Counted from the first letter of the stretch, positions 25,592 to 34,865 are shown. The stretch: DNA of 64,000 bases from Mycolicibacterium neoaurum VKM Ac-1815D (GCF_000317305.3 NC_023036.2:4278001-4342000), one strand, 5' to 3'. Numbers and translations are program-made. The notes: a model not told the origin generated them from the sequence alone.

Positions 25592-26145
25592 GAGTTGGTG
25601 GCCAGCGTCAGTTCCATGAGCTTGATCGCCATCCCGCAGGCATCGATGCCGGGTGCCTGCGGATTGACCCACCAGCCGACGACACCGCTGGCATCGCTAG
25701 CCACCCCGCAGGCATTGGCGTCGGTGGGGTTACGCATGACGATCGACTGCACACCGGCGATGCGGCGCTCCTCGACTCCGAACTTCAGCTCCTGGGCGAC
25801 CTGGCGCTCGTAGTCCAGGCTGCCCAGCTCGAACCAGAACCGGGTGATGTCGACCAGCCCGTTCGGGTTGGCGGCCTGCCAGCGACACACCGCACCGACG
25901 AAGGTGCTCTGGATGTCACGCGGGTCGGCGCCCACGGTCTCGGCAAGGATGTCCTCGGTCAGCACATCGCATTCTTTGAGCAGGTTCGGGTAGCTGCGCT
26001 GGGAGTCGTTGTTACGCGGCCCCGCACCCGAGGACTTGATCGCGGTGCCGTCGACCGCCCGCGAGCAGCCCTGCACCCCGAGGACCATCGTCAGCGCCGC
26101 GAGCAACGCCACAACCACCGTCAACGGACGCTTCATCATGCTCAT
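25588..26145 (-). CDS. lprC: DUF3558-type lipoprotein LprC
   Basis: A 185-residue secreted lipoprotein: a Lys/Arg N-terminus, a hydrophobic core and lipobox VQGCS with the acylated Cys at about 27. The mature part is a DUF3558 domain (CDVLTEDILAET... and a later CGVASD...CGMAIKLMELTL), with four Cys able to form disulfides outside the membrane. It has the size of M. tuberculosis LprC (Rv1275). The ATG at 26145 overlaps the lprB stop (ATGA), so lprB-lprC are coupled. Function unknown; the family is restricted to actinobacteria. Confidence 0.87.
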   Translation of the reverse strand: MSMMKRPLTVVVALLAALTMVLGVQGCSRAVDGTAIKSSGAGPRNNDSQRSYPNLLKECDVLTEDILAETVGADPRDIQSTFVGAVCRWQAANPNGLVDITRFWFELGSLDYERQVAQELKFGVEERRIAGVQSIVMRNPTDANACGVASDASGVVGWWVNPQAPGIDACGMAIKLMELTLATNS

Positions 26146-26717
26146 CGCTGCGCATTCACAATCGATTGGCGGGTCAATTCTTTGGCCACTTCACAGGCAT
26201 CGGGGAACGGCTTCTGGGTGTAGCTCACCGACCACTCGATGAAGTCGTCGCCGAATCCGATGCCGACCTCGCAGAGGTTCCGGCCCAGGACCAGGTCCTC
26301 GCCGATGCCGACGAAACCGTCGTGTCCCTCGATGCTGACATCCTCGACGCTGGCCCGCGAGAGCTCCATGGTCTTGCGTTCGCGGCCCATCGGACTGCCG
26401 CGGAAGTGCGTGAACGAGAAGTGCGGGCCGATGATGCCACCGCCGACGAGCCACTGGCACCCCACCGAGGTGCGCGCGGTGTTGACCAGCCCACGGACCT
26501 GGGTCAGCTGGGCGATGGTCTCATCGCTGATGCCACCGCACTCGGGGAACACCGGCCCGTGTTGGGCCTCCGGGGCGGACTCCGTGGTGGAGGGCACCGA
26601 GGGTGTACTCGGGCTCTCGGAATCCGAACACGCGACGACGACGGGCAGCACCGCAGTGGCGACAACCAGCATCTTCGCCGCGCAGCTGAGTCGGCCGTCA
26701 CCGCGTCGGAAGATCAC
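26142..26717 (-). CDS. lprB: DUF3558-type lipoprotein LprB
   Basis: About 191 residues. The signal sequence ends in lipobox VVVACS (Cys at about 30), followed by a short Ser/Thr/Pro linker and a DUF3558 domain. The domain closely matches LprB (Rv1274) as I recall it, for example GPHFSFTHFRGSPMGRERKT and EWSVSYTQKPFP. No ATG fits well. The GTG at 26717 gives a proper signal peptide and the GTG at 26726 is an alternative; no ribosome site is evident for either. It is first in the lprB-lprC pair, divergent from the ABC transporter operon. Confidence 0.85.
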   Translation of the reverse strand: MIFRRGDGRLSCAAKMLVVATAVLPVVVACSDSESPSTPSVPSTTESAPEAQHGPVFPECGGISDETIAQLTQVRGLVNTARTSVGCQWLVGGGIIGPHFSFTHFRGSPMGRERKTMELSRASVEDVSIEGHDGFVGIGEDLVLGRNLCEVGIGFGDDFIEWSVSYTQKPFPDACEVAKELTRQSIVNAQR

Positions 26718-26830
26718 GACATGCACTGTAGCGGCCGACCCGCACCACACCGTTGACATACGGACTGACCTGCCTTTTCGTGTCTCGGCCGATGAGCGGT
26801 CCGGACAGCGCGGTGTGCAAGAGTGACCAC

Positions 26831-28558
26831 ATGCTGCTGGCACTGGTCCGCCACCACGTGCGGCCCTACCGCGGGCTGCTCGCGGTGGTGGCGGTGCTGC
26901 AGGTGGTCAGCACGCTGGCATCGCTGTATCTGCCGACGGTCAACGCCGCCATCATCGACGACGGCGTGGCCAAGGGTGACACCGGCCGCATCGTCGACCT
27001 CGGCCTGGTGATGCTCGGGGTGACCGCACTGCAGGTGGTGTGCGCGGTGGGCGCGGTGTTCTTCGGGTCCCGGGCCGCGATCGGGTTCGGCCGCGATCTG
27101 CGCGCCGCCATCTTCGGCCATGTCCTGACGTTCTCGGCCACCGAGAGTGCCCGGTTCGGTGCGCCGACACTGCTCACCCGAACCACCAACGATGTCCAGC
27201 AGATCCAGCTGCTGGTGCAGATGACGGCGACGATGCTGATCACCGCGCCGATCATGGGCGTCGGCGGGATCGCGATGGCGATCCACCAGGACGCCGGCCT
27301 GTCGTGGCTGCTACTGGTCAGTGTCCCGGTCCTGGCGGTGGCGAACTGGTGGGTGGTGTCCAAGCTGCTGCCGATCTTCCGGTCGATGCAGCGGCTGATC
27401 GACAACATCAACCGGGTGATGCGCGAACAACTCGCCGGTATCCGCGTGGTCCGCGCATTCGCCAGGGAGCCGCTGGAGCGAGAACGGTTCGCCGAGGCCA
27501 ATACCGCACTGACCGATACCGCACTGATCGCCGGGCGATGGCAGGCGCTGATGTTGCCCGCTACGACGCTGGTGATCAACATTTCCAGCGTCGCGTTGAT
27601 CTGGTTCGGGGGCCAGCGCATCGATACCGGCCAGATGCAGGTCGGCTCGCTGATCGCGTTCCTGGCCTATTTCATGCAGATCCTGATGGCGGTGGTGATG
27701 GCCACCCTGCTGCTGGTACTGCTGCCACGTGCCTCGGCATGCGCGGAGCGGATCACCGAGGTGCTGTCCACCGTCGCACAGATCGGCAATCCCGCCGAGC
27801 CTGTCGACGGCACCGATCTGCGCGGTGAGATCACGCTGGAAAATGCCACATTCAGCTATCCGGGCGCCGACCGTGCTGTCGTGCAAGGAGTCTCGCTGAC
27901 CGCCCGGCCCGGCACCGTGACGGCGATCGTGGGAAGCACCGGTTCGGGAAAGTCGACGCTGCTGTCGCTGATCTGCCGGCTCTACGATGTGACGGGTGGA
28001 TCGGCCCGCCTCGACGGCGTCGACGTGCGCGACTATGACACCGAGGATCTCTGGGGGGCCGTCGGGCTGGTGCCCCAGCGCGGTTACCTGTTCTCCGGAA
28101 CCGTCGCCGACAACCTGCGGTACGGCAAGGCCGACGCCGATGAAGCCGAGATGTGGGACGCGTTGCGGGTGGCCGCCGCCGACGATTTCGTGCGCGCTCA
28201 TCCCGACGGTCTGGACATGCGGGTGGCGCAGGGCGGCATCAACTTCTCCGGCGGTCAGCGGCAACGACTGGCGATCGCCCGCGCGGTGATCCGCCGTCCC
28301 GCGGTGTACCTGTTCGACGACGCCTTCTCGGCGCTGGACACCCGCACCGACGCCCGGGTGCAGACCGCGCTGCGGCAGGTGTCCGGGTCGGCCACCGTCA
28401 TCATTGTCTCGCAGCGGATCAGCACCGTGGCCCAGGCCGATCAGGTGATCGTCGTCGAGGACGGCATCGTGGTGGGCAGCGGCACCCACGAGTCGCTGCT
28501 GCAGACCTGCCGGACATATGTGGAGTTCGTGGATTCCCAGACGGTGGGGATCGCATGA
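26831..28558 (+). CDS. ABC transporter, permease/ATPase half (Rv1273c-type), degenerate site
   Basis: A 575-residue half-transporter: six membrane spans (about 15-300) then an ATPase domain with Walker A GSTGSGKST, signature FSGGQRQRLAI and Walker B YLFDDAFSALD. The residue at the catalytic Glu position is Asp (DDA), a change typical of the degenerate ATP site in heterodimeric exporters. It begins at the ATG at 26831, where the N-terminus matches Rv1273c as I recall it. It overlaps the next gene by ATGA and surely forms a heterodimer with it. The M. tuberculosis partner Rv1272c has been linked to lipid/fatty-acid transport; the substrate here is not shown. Confidence 0.88.
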   Translation: MLLALVRHHVRPYRGLLAVVAVLQVVSTLASLYLPTVNAAIIDDGVAKGDTGRIVDLGLVMLGVTALQVVCAVGAVFFGSRAAIGFGRDLRAAIFGHVLTFSATESARFGAPTLLTRTTNDVQQIQLLVQMTATMLITAPIMGVGGIAMAIHQDAGLSWLLLVSVPVLAVANWWVVSKLLPIFRSMQRLIDNINRVMREQLAGIRVVRAFAREPLERERFAEANTALTDTALIAGRWQALMLPATTLVINISSVALIWFGGQRIDTGQMQVGSLIAFLAYFMQILMAVVMATLLLVLLPRASACAERITEVLSTVAQIGNPAEPVDGTDLRGEITLENATFSYPGADRAVVQGVSLTARPGTVTAIVGSTGSGKSTLLSLICRLYDVTGGSARLDGVDVRDYDTEDLWGAVGLVPQRGYLFSGTVADNLRYGKADADEAEMWDALRVAAADDFVRAHPDGLDMRVAQGGINFSGGQRQRLAIARAVIRRPAVYLFDDAFSALDTRTDARVQTALRQVSGSATVIIVSQRISTVAQADQVIVVEDGIVVGSGTHESLLQTCRTYVEFVDSQTVGIA

Positions 28559-30438
28559 CGCGCCCGGCGCGCGGGATGCAACCGCCGACCGTCCGCTCCC
28601 GAGATTTCACCGGTTCGGCGCTGCGGCTGCTGAAACGACTGACCCCGCAACGCATGTTGACCGCGACGGTGATCATGCTGGCCGTCGGCGGTATCGCGAT
28701 CGGCGTGATCGGCCCACGAATCCTCGGCCACGCCACCGACCTGCTGTTCGACGGTGTCATCGGCCGCGGACTGCCGGCCGGGCTGAGCAAGGAGGAGGCG
28801 ATCACCGCCGCCCGGGCCCGCGGTGACGACACCCTGGCCGACCTGTTGTCCGGGATGAACGTCGTACCCGGCAAGGGGGTCGATTTCACCGCGGTCGCGC
28901 ACACCCTGCTGCTCGCGCTCGGGCTGTATCTGGTTGCCGCCCTGCTGGTATGGCTGCAGGCACGCATCCTCAACGTGGTGGTGCAACGCACCATGATGAC
29001 GCTGCGCGCCGAAATCCAGCAGAAGGTGCACCGGTTGCCGCTGTCCTATGTGGACGGCCGTCAGCGCGGCGAACTGCTCAGCCGCGTCACCAATGATGTC
29101 GACAATGTGCAGTCCACGCTGGGCATGGCGATCAGCCAGCTGCTCACGTCGGCGCTGACGGTGCTGGCCGTGCTGGTGGCGATGCTGACGATCTCCCCGC
29201 TGCTGACGGCGCTGACCGTGCTCACCGTCCCGCTGTCGCTGTGGGCGACCCGCGCCATCGCCCGCCGGTCGGCGAAGCTGTTCGCCGAGCAGTGGGCCAA
29301 CACCGGCCGGCTCAACGCCCATATCGAGGAGACCTACAGCGGTTTCACTGTCGTGAAGACCTACGGCCACCGAGCCGCGGCGGGCCGGCAGTTCGACACG
29401 CTCAACGGCGATGTACACCGCACCAGCCTTGCCGCGCAGTTCCTTTCCGGCTTGGTCGGACCCGCCACCACCTTCATCGGCAACCTCAGCTACGTCGCCG
29501 TCGCGGTGGTCGGTGGCATCCAGGTCGCCACCGGGCAGATCACCCTCGGCAGCATCCAGGCCTTCATCCAGTACGTCCGCCAGTTCAACCAGCCGCTGAC
29601 GCAGGTCGCCGCGATGTACAACGCGCTGCAGTCCGGGATTGCCAGCGCAGAGCGGATTTTCGAAGTGCTCGATGCCGAGGAGGAGCCATCGGACGCGCCG
29701 CCGGCCACCCGACCGGTCGGCCCTGGTCGGGTGCGGTTCGAGCGGGTGTCCTTCGGCTACCGGCCCGACTCCCCCGTCATCGACGAGCTGTCGCTGATCG
29801 CCGAGCCCGGCACCACCGTCGCGATCGTCGGGCCGACCGGGGCCGGCAAGACCACGCTGGTGAACCTGCTGATGCGGTTCTACGATGCCGACTCCGGCCG
29901 CATCACCATCGACGATGTCGACATCGCCACCATGCCGCGGGCCGATCTGCGTTCGCGGATCGGCATGGTGCTGCAGGACACCTGGCTGTTCAGCGGGACC
30001 GTCTACGACAACATCGCCTACGGGCGACCCGATGCCGGCGCCGACGAGGTGCATGCGGCCGCCCGGGCCGCCCACGTCGACCGGTTCGTACGAACGCTGC
30101 CGCTGGGCTACCAGACCCGCGTCGGCGATGACGGCGGTGCGATCAGTGCCGGCGAGAAGCAGCTGATCACCATCGCCAGAGCGGTGCTGGCCCGACCCCA
30201 GCTGTTGATCCTCGACGAGGCGACCAGCTCGGTGGACACCCGCACCGAACTGCTGATCCAACAGGCGATGGCCGAGTTACGCAGGGACCGGACGAGTTTC
30301 ATCATCGCCCACCGGCTGTCGACGATCCGCGACGCCGACCAGATCCTGGTGATGGAGGCCGGCCGTATCGTCGAGCGCGGCACTCATGCCGAGCTGCTGG
30401 CCCGGCGCGGTGAGTACTGGGAGATGGCCAAGGCCTGA
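28555..30438 (+). CDS. ABC transporter, permease/ATPase half (Rv1272c-type), catalytic site
   Basis: A 627-residue half-transporter with six spans (the first loop extended by about 40 residues around VPGKGVDFTAVAH) and an ATPase domain with Walker A GPTGAGKTT and a full catalytic Walker B LLILDEATSSVD. The signature is altered to ISAGEKQLITI instead of LSGGQ. This altered signature would face the Asp-substituted site of the partner, so the two deviations combine into one degenerate site while the other stays canonical. The ATG at 28555 overlaps the upstream stop by four bases. It is an exporter-type fold, though M. tuberculosis Rv1272c has been reported to act in fatty-acid uptake. Confidence 0.88.
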   Translation: MTRPARGMQPPTVRSRDFTGSALRLLKRLTPQRMLTATVIMLAVGGIAIGVIGPRILGHATDLLFDGVIGRGLPAGLSKEEAITAARARGDDTLADLLSGMNVVPGKGVDFTAVAHTLLLALGLYLVAALLVWLQARILNVVVQRTMMTLRAEIQQKVHRLPLSYVDGRQRGELLSRVTNDVDNVQSTLGMAISQLLTSALTVLAVLVAMLTISPLLTALTVLTVPLSLWATRAIARRSAKLFAEQWANTGRLNAHIEETYSGFTVVKTYGHRAAAGRQFDTLNGDVHRTSLAAQFLSGLVGPATTFIGNLSYVAVAVVGGIQVATGQITLGSIQAFIQYVRQFNQPLTQVAAMYNALQSGIASAERIFEVLDAEEEPSDAPPATRPVGPGRVRFERVSFGYRPDSPVIDELSLIAEPGTTVAIVGPTGAGKTTLVNLLMRFYDADSGRITIDDVDIATMPRADLRSRIGMVLQDTWLFSGTVYDNIAYGRPDAGADEVHAAARAAHVDRFVRTLPLGYQTRVGDDGGAISAGEKQLITIARAVLARPQLLILDEATSSVDTRTELLIQQAMAELRRDRTSFIIAHRLSTIRDADQILVMEAGRIVERGTHAELLARRGEYWEMAKA

Positions 30439-30442
30439 CGGT

Positions 30443-30646
30443 TCAGCGTTTGACGAGCACCGCGACTCCCCCGCCCAGAACCAGTGCCACCAACAGCAAT
30501 GCCGCCCACCCCACTCCGGCGAGCCACCACACCGCGATCAACCCGATGATCGCCGGCGAGGCCAGGAACAACACCATGCCCGGATGCTGCTTGACCACCG
30601 CCAACGCGCTTCTACCCCGGACCCGATCGATTTCGTCAGCTGCCAT
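30443..30646 (-). CDS. small two-span membrane protein
   Basis: 67 residues with a charged N-terminus (MAADEIDRVRGR) and two hydrophobic segments at about 24-42 and 45-64, ending in Lys-Arg. It lies tail to tail with the ABC operon (four-base gap), with its start facing the AIM24 gene. Composition and codon use look coding, but I recognise no family. Confidence 0.55.
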   Translation of the reverse strand: MAADEIDRVRGRSALAVVKQHPGMVLFLASPAIIGLIAVWWLAGVGWAALLLVALVLGGGVAVLVKR

Positions 30647-30728
30647 GCGACCCAGCATGCCAGCGTGAAGTGATTGGATATGTGGTGATCGGATACTGGG
30701 CGAGACGATTGACGTTGAGGAGCACACG

Positions 30729-31604
30729 GTGAGTGGTCAGTGGTTGCGGGATCCCGAGGGACGCTACGAGTACCGCTGGTACGACGGGCAGAACTGGACC
30801 GACCAGGTATCCCACCAGGGCCAGGTGTTCGCGTCCCCGCTGGGCCCGCCGCCCGGCGCCGGCGGCCACCCGCAGGACGAGCAGCAGGCCGCACCGGTTC
30901 GCCAGGATCCCCAGCCGCAGGGCGGCGGTGACGGTTTCAGCGGTATCAGTGGTGACCTGATCGACGGCCGGTTCAGCGAGAAGGAGTCGTCGGCGATCGC
31001 GCTCCAGAACGAGCGGCTGCTACGGGTCCGGGTCGGCGAACCCTTCATGGCCCGGCAAGGTTCCATGGTCGCCTACCAGGGCAACGTCGATTTCGCCTTC
31101 GAGGGCGGCGGGGCCGGCAAGTTCCTCAAGAAGGCACTGACCGGCGAAGGACTTCCGCTGATGCGCGTCCAGGGCCAGGGTGACGTGTTCCTGGCCGAGC
31201 AGGCCAACTACGTGCACCTGCTGCATCTGACGAACTCGGGGCTGTCGATCAGCGGTAAGAACGTGCTGGCCTTCTCGGCGAGCCTGGACTGGAACATCGA
31301 GCGGGTCAAGGGCGGCAGCATCGCCGTCGGTGGCCTGTTCAACACCACGCTGCGAGGCAGTGGGTGGGTTGCCCTGACCACCGACGGACCGCCGGTGGTG
31401 CTCAATGCCGCCGAGGCGCCGACCTACGCCGACACCAACGCGGTGGTGGCCTGGTCGGCGAACCTGCAGACCCAGCTCAAGACCAGCTTCAAGGCGGGTG
31501 CCCTGATCGGTCGCGGCTCCGGTGAGGCCGTGCAGGTCGCCTTCCACGGCCAGGGATTCGTGATCGTGCAGCCCTCAGAGGGCATCACCATCCCCGTGCA
31601 ATAG
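30729..31604 (+). CDS. DUF2510-AIM24 domain protein
   Basis: 291 residues. Residues 1-35 form a DUF2510 module (WLRDPEGRYEYRWYDGQNWTDQV), common at the N-terminus of actinobacterial membrane or envelope proteins. A Pro/Gln linker (about 35-70) precedes an AIM24 domain (about 80-285), a beta-rich fold related to TRAP-like proteins; bacterial roles are unknown. The GTG at 30729 has GAGGAG six bases upstream. It ends directly at the stop of the convergent DUF305 gene, with no intergenic base. It is unusual in joining the two modules, but such fusions occur in actinobacteria. Confidence 0.8.
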   Translation: MSGQWLRDPEGRYEYRWYDGQNWTDQVSHQGQVFASPLGPPPGAGGHPQDEQQAAPVRQDPQPQGGGDGFSGISGDLIDGRFSEKESSAIALQNERLLRVRVGEPFMARQGSMVAYQGNVDFAFEGGGAGKFLKKALTGEGLPLMRVQGQGDVFLAEQANYVHLLHLTNSGLSISGKNVLAFSASLDWNIERVKGGSIAVGGLFNTTLRGSGWVALTTDGPPVVLNAAEAPTYADTNAVVAWSANLQTQLKTSFKAGALIGRGSGEAVQVAFHGQGFVIVQPSEGITIPVQ

Positions 31605-32249
31605 TCAGAGGCTGTTCAGGATCGACTTCATCTCGTCGATCTCTTTCTGCTGACTGTCGATGATGGCCCGGGCCAGGTCGACGGCCTGCGGGTACTGCCC
31701 GCCGTCGATCTCGCTCTGCGCCATGGTGACCGCACCCTCGTGGTGTCCGATCATCTGCTCCAGGAACAGCTTGGTGGCCTCCGGACCCGGTGCCGCGCGC
31801 AGTTTCTCGATATCGGCGGGTGCGACCATGCCGTCCATCGAACTGTGGTCCATGGCGGGCATCGGCGGGTTGCCCCATTGGTCCAGCCAGCCCTGCATCT
31901 GTTCGATCTCGGGCGCCTGCGCGGCGCGGATCTGCTCGGCCAGCGTGACCACCCGGGGATCCACGTCGGGCTTGGCCAGCAAGATGTCGGCCATCTCCAC
32001 GGCCTGGCTGTGATGCGGAATCATGTGCTGCGCGAACGCGACGTCGTCACCGTTGTGCGTGCCGGCGTCGGCGCCGGGGCCGGGGTTTGCCCCGCTGCCA
32101 TCGTGACTGGTGTTGTGACCGCTCTCCTGACCGGTGTCATGGCCGTGGTCGGTGTGACCGTCGGCGGCGGGTTCGGACTGACTGGTACAGCCTGCCAGCA
32201 GCAGGACGGCGGCCGCTCCTGTTGCGATCGCCATCGCCGTTTTCCTCAT
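31605..32249 (-). CDS. DUF305 lipoprotein, His/Met-rich, probable copper-associated
   Basis: 214 residues. The signal peptide ends in lipobox LLLAGC (Cys at about 21), then a His/Asp-rich linker (HTDHGHDTG..., many His) and a DUF305 four-helix ferritin-like domain with duplicated HH motifs (AQHMIPHHSQAVEMAD and LEQMIGHHEGAVTMA). Strong ribosome site AGGGAGGAA upstream of the ATG at 32249. It is transcribed divergently from copZ-copA across a CsoR-like operator, so a periplasmic copper-binding or detoxification role is likely. That is inferred from context and metal-type residues. Confidence 0.83.
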   Translation of the reverse strand: MRKTAMAIATGAAAVLLLAGCTSQSEPAADGHTDHGHDTGQESGHNTSHDGSGANPGPGADAGTHNGDDVAFAQHMIPHHSQAVEMADILLAKPDVDPRVVTLAEQIRAAQAPEIEQMQGWLDQWGNPPMPAMDHSSMDGMVAPADIEKLRAAPGPEATKLFLEQMIGHHEGAVTMAQSEIDGGQYPQAVDLARAIIDSQQKEIDEMKSILNSL

Positions 32250-32291
32250 CGATGTGTTCCTCCCTACAGACGTGGACGTAGACGTTTACCC

Positions 32292-32308
32292 ATACCCCCT
32301 ACCGGTAT
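32292..32308. promoter_or_regulatory. CsoR-like copper operator
   Basis: ATACCCCCTACCGGTAT is a 17-bp pseudo-palindrome (ATACC and GGTAT arms, C-rich left half) resembling sites bound by Cu(I)-sensing CsoR repressors. It lies midway between divergent DUF305 and copZ starts and abuts the copZ -10 (TACCAT, 32308-32313). No csoR gene is inside the window. Assignment is by resemblance. Confidence 0.5.
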
Positions 32309-32313
32309 ACCAT
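32308..32313 (+). promoter_or_regulatory. -10 element of copZ-copA
   Basis: TACCAT (TANNNT) six bases before the copZ ATG, predicting a leaderless mRNA. It sits at the right edge of the CsoR-like site, so repressor binding would block polymerase. Confidence 0.4.
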
Positions 32314-32319
32314 GGCGGC

Positions 32320-32523
32320 ATGAGCATCGTCCTTGACGTCCACGGTATGACCTGTGGCCACTGCGTAAAGTCCATCACCGCCGCACTCACCGCCGTCGAG
32401 GGTGTGACCTCGGTGGATGTCGATCTGAGCGCGGGAACCGTCACCGTCGCAGGTAGCGCGGCGACCGAATCTCTTGCGGCCGCCATCGAGGACGCCGGCT
32501 ACGACGTGGCCGTACCGGCCTGA
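32320..32523 (+). CDS. copZ: copper chaperone CopZ-like (HMA domain)
   Basis: 67 residues, a single heavy-metal-associated domain with the metal-binding GMTCGHC loop (Cys12, Cys15) and the ferredoxin-like pattern ending in DAGYDVAVP. It should bind Cu(I) in the cytosol and hand it to the ATPase encoded 62 bases downstream. The start at 32320 excludes a 22-residue extension that overlaps the operator. Confidence 0.88.
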   Translation: MSIVLDVHGMTCGHCVKSITAALTAVEGVTSVDVDLSAGTVTVAGSAATESLAAAIEDAGYDVAVPA

Positions 32524-32585
32524 ACTGACCTGCAAGCGCCCGTACGCCGCCACCCCCACCACAACGCCAGAGAACCGGAGGCGAG

Positions 32586-34865
32586 ATGAGTACCGTCACC
32601 CTCGACGTAGGAGGCATGACCTGCGCATCGTGTGCGGCCCGGATAGAGAAGCGACTCAACCGGATCGACGGTGTCGAAGCCAGCGTCAACTTCGCCACCG
32701 AACAGGCGCGGGTCGACTACCCCGACACCGTCACACCGGAGGATCTCGTCGCCGCCGTCGAGGCCACCGGGTACACCGCGGCGGTGCCCGCCGCCCGGAC
32801 CGACAGCACCGAAACCGACGGCACCGGAACCGAACCCGACGAGTCCGCGCCCTGGCGACAGCGGCTGCTGATCTCGGCGGCACTGTCCCTGCCGGTGGTC
32901 GCACTGTCGATGATCCCGGTACTGCAGTTCGACAACTGGCAATGGCTGACCCTCACCCTGACCTCCCCGGTGGTGGTGTGGGGCGCCTGGCCGTTCCACC
33001 GGGCCGCCTGGACCAACCTGCGCCACGGGGCGGCCACCATGGACACGCTCATCTCGGTGGGCGTCACCGCGGCCTACCTTTGGTCGGTGTGGGCGCTGTT
33101 CTTCACCCACGCCGGCATGCCCGGTATGAAGATGCCGTTCGAGTTCATCTCGCGCAGCAACGAACCACATCTCTACCTCGAAGTCGCCGCCGCCGTGACG
33201 ACCTTCCTGCTGGCCGGGCGCTATTTCGAGGCGCGGGCCAAACGGCAGTCCGGTGCCGCGCTGCGGGCGCTGCTGCACATGGGCGCCAAGGATGTGGCCG
33301 TGCTGCGCACCGGGGCGAGCGAAGCGACGGGGAAAAACACCGGGGCAGGTGAGATCCGCATCCCCATAGCGCAACTCGCCGTCGGGGACACCTTCGTGGT
33401 GCGCCCCGGCGAGAAGATCGCCACCGACGGTGTGGTGACCGCGGGCACCTCGGCCGTCGACGCGTCGATGCTCACCGGTGAGTCGGTGCCGTTCGAGGTC
33501 AACGTCGGCGACTCGGTGGTCGGTGCGTGCGTGAACGTGTCCGGGCGGCTGGAGGTCCACGCCACCCACGTCGGCGCCGACACCCAACTGGCGCAGATGG
33601 CCCGCCTGGTCACCGACGCCCAGAGCGGTAAGGCCGACGTCCAGCGGCTGGCCGACCGGGTTTCGGCGGTCTTCGTCCCGATCGTGCTGGTGCTGTCGCT
33701 GGCCACCCTGGTGGGCTGGTTGTTGGCCGGAGGTGCGCCGGCCGCCGCCTTCACCGCGGCAGTTGCCGTGCTGATCATCGCCTGCCCATGCGCCCTGGGC
33801 CTGGCCACCCCGACCGCGCTGCTGGTCGGCACGGGCCGCGGGGCCCAGTTGGGCATCCTGATCAAGGGACCTCAGATCCTGGAATCCACTCGCCGGGTGG
33901 ACACCATCGTCCTGGACAAGACCGGGACCGTGACCACCGGCCGGATGTCGGTGGTCGACGTGCACGTCGCCGACGGCGAGAACGTCGACGAGATCCTCAG
34001 ATCGGTCGGCGCGTTGGAGCACGGCTCCGAACATCCGATCGCACGTGCTGTCAGCGAGTATGCGGCCCGGCGCGGCCCGCTGCCCGCGGTCGACGCGTTC
34101 ACCAATCACGGCGGTCTCGGCGTCACCGGGGTGGTCGAGAACAGGGCGGTGGCCGCCGGCCGGATCAGCTGGCTGCGCGCGGACTGGTCGCTGGATGCGC
34201 CGCAGCGCCTGGTGCAGATCGCCGACGAGGCTGCCACCCATGGGCATACCCCGATCTGGTTCGCCGCCGACGGGCAGATCCGCGCCGTCATCGTGGTGGC
34301 AGATACGGTTAAAGACACCGCCGCAGAAGCGATTTCCGGATTTCGCGCGCTCGGCCTGACCCCGATCCTGTTGACCGGCGACAACCGCCGGGCCGCCGAA
34401 TCGGTGGCCGGTCAGTTGGGTATCGAACGCGTGGTCGCCGAGGTCCTGCCCGCAGGGAAGGTCGACGTGATCACCGCGCTGCAGGCCGAGGGCCATGTCG
34501 TCGCCATGGTGGGCGACGGAGTCAACGACGCACCCGCGCTGGCCACCGCCGATCTCGGCCTGGCGATGGGCACCGGCACCGATGTTGCCATCGAGGCATC
34601 GGATCTGACCCTGGTGCGCGGGGATCTGCGTGCCGCCGTCGATGCCATTCGGCTGTCCCGCGCCACGCTGGGCACGATCAAGGGAAATCTGTTCTGGGCG
34701 TTCGCCTACAACGTCGCGGCCTTACCGCTGGCCGCGGTCGGCCTGCTCAACCCGATCATCGCCGGCGCCGCGATGGCCTTCAGTTCGGTGTTCGTGGTGA
34801 GCAACAGTCTGCGGCTGCGCCGGTTCTCGCCGAGCACGGACGCCGCAGGCGGTCGGGTGGGCTAA
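32586..34865 (+). CDS. copA: copper-translocating P1B-type ATPase
   Basis: 759 residues. The N-terminal HMA domain has GMTCASC (Cys13, Cys16). Eight predicted spans contain the transport site IIACPCALG (Cys400, Cys402). The actuator loop has LTGES, the phosphorylation site is DKTGT (Asp444), SEHP is the P1B His-Pro motif, and GDGVNDAP is the hinge. The CPC plus the last-span Asn and Met-Ser region (FAYNVAALPLA, MAFSSVFVVSNS) mark a Cu(I)-exporting CopA-type pump in the inner membrane. Ribosome site GGAGG precedes the ATG. It forms an operon with copZ; the tail overlaps the convergent cyclase gene by four bases. Confidence 0.92.
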   Translation: MSTVTLDVGGMTCASCAARIEKRLNRIDGVEASVNFATEQARVDYPDTVTPEDLVAAVEATGYTAAVPAARTDSTETDGTGTEPDESAPWRQRLLISAALSLPVVALSMIPVLQFDNWQWLTLTLTSPVVVWGAWPFHRAAWTNLRHGAATMDTLISVGVTAAYLWSVWALFFTHAGMPGMKMPFEFISRSNEPHLYLEVAAAVTTFLLAGRYFEARAKRQSGAALRALLHMGAKDVAVLRTGASEATGKNTGAGEIRIPIAQLAVGDTFVVRPGEKIATDGVVTAGTSAVDASMLTGESVPFEVNVGDSVVGACVNVSGRLEVHATHVGADTQLAQMARLVTDAQSGKADVQRLADRVSAVFVPIVLVLSLATLVGWLLAGGAPAAAFTAAVAVLIIACPCALGLATPTALLVGTGRGAQLGILIKGPQILESTRRVDTIVLDKTGTVTTGRMSVVDVHVADGENVDEILRSVGALEHGSEHPIARAVSEYAARRGPLPAVDAFTNHGGLGVTGVVENRAVAAGRISWLRADWSLDAPQRLVQIADEAATHGHTPIWFAADGQIRAVIVVADTVKDTAAEAISGFRALGLTPILLTGDNRRAAESVAGQLGIERVVAEVLPAGKVDVITALQAEGHVVAMVGDGVNDAPALATADLGLAMGTGTDVAIEASDLTLVRGDLRAAVDAIRLSRATLGTIKGNLFWAFAYNVAALPLAAVGLLNPIIAGAAMAFSSVFVVSNSLRLRRFSPSTDAAGGRVG

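Noticed and set aside
26754..26782. TTGACA at 26754 as promoter of the ABC operon
   Set aside because: No acceptable -10 lies at 16-19 bases downstream.
27311..28489. 392-codon frame antisense to the first ABC half-transporter
   Set aside because: Gly/Arg/His-rich shadow of the ATPase domain with no independent start signals.
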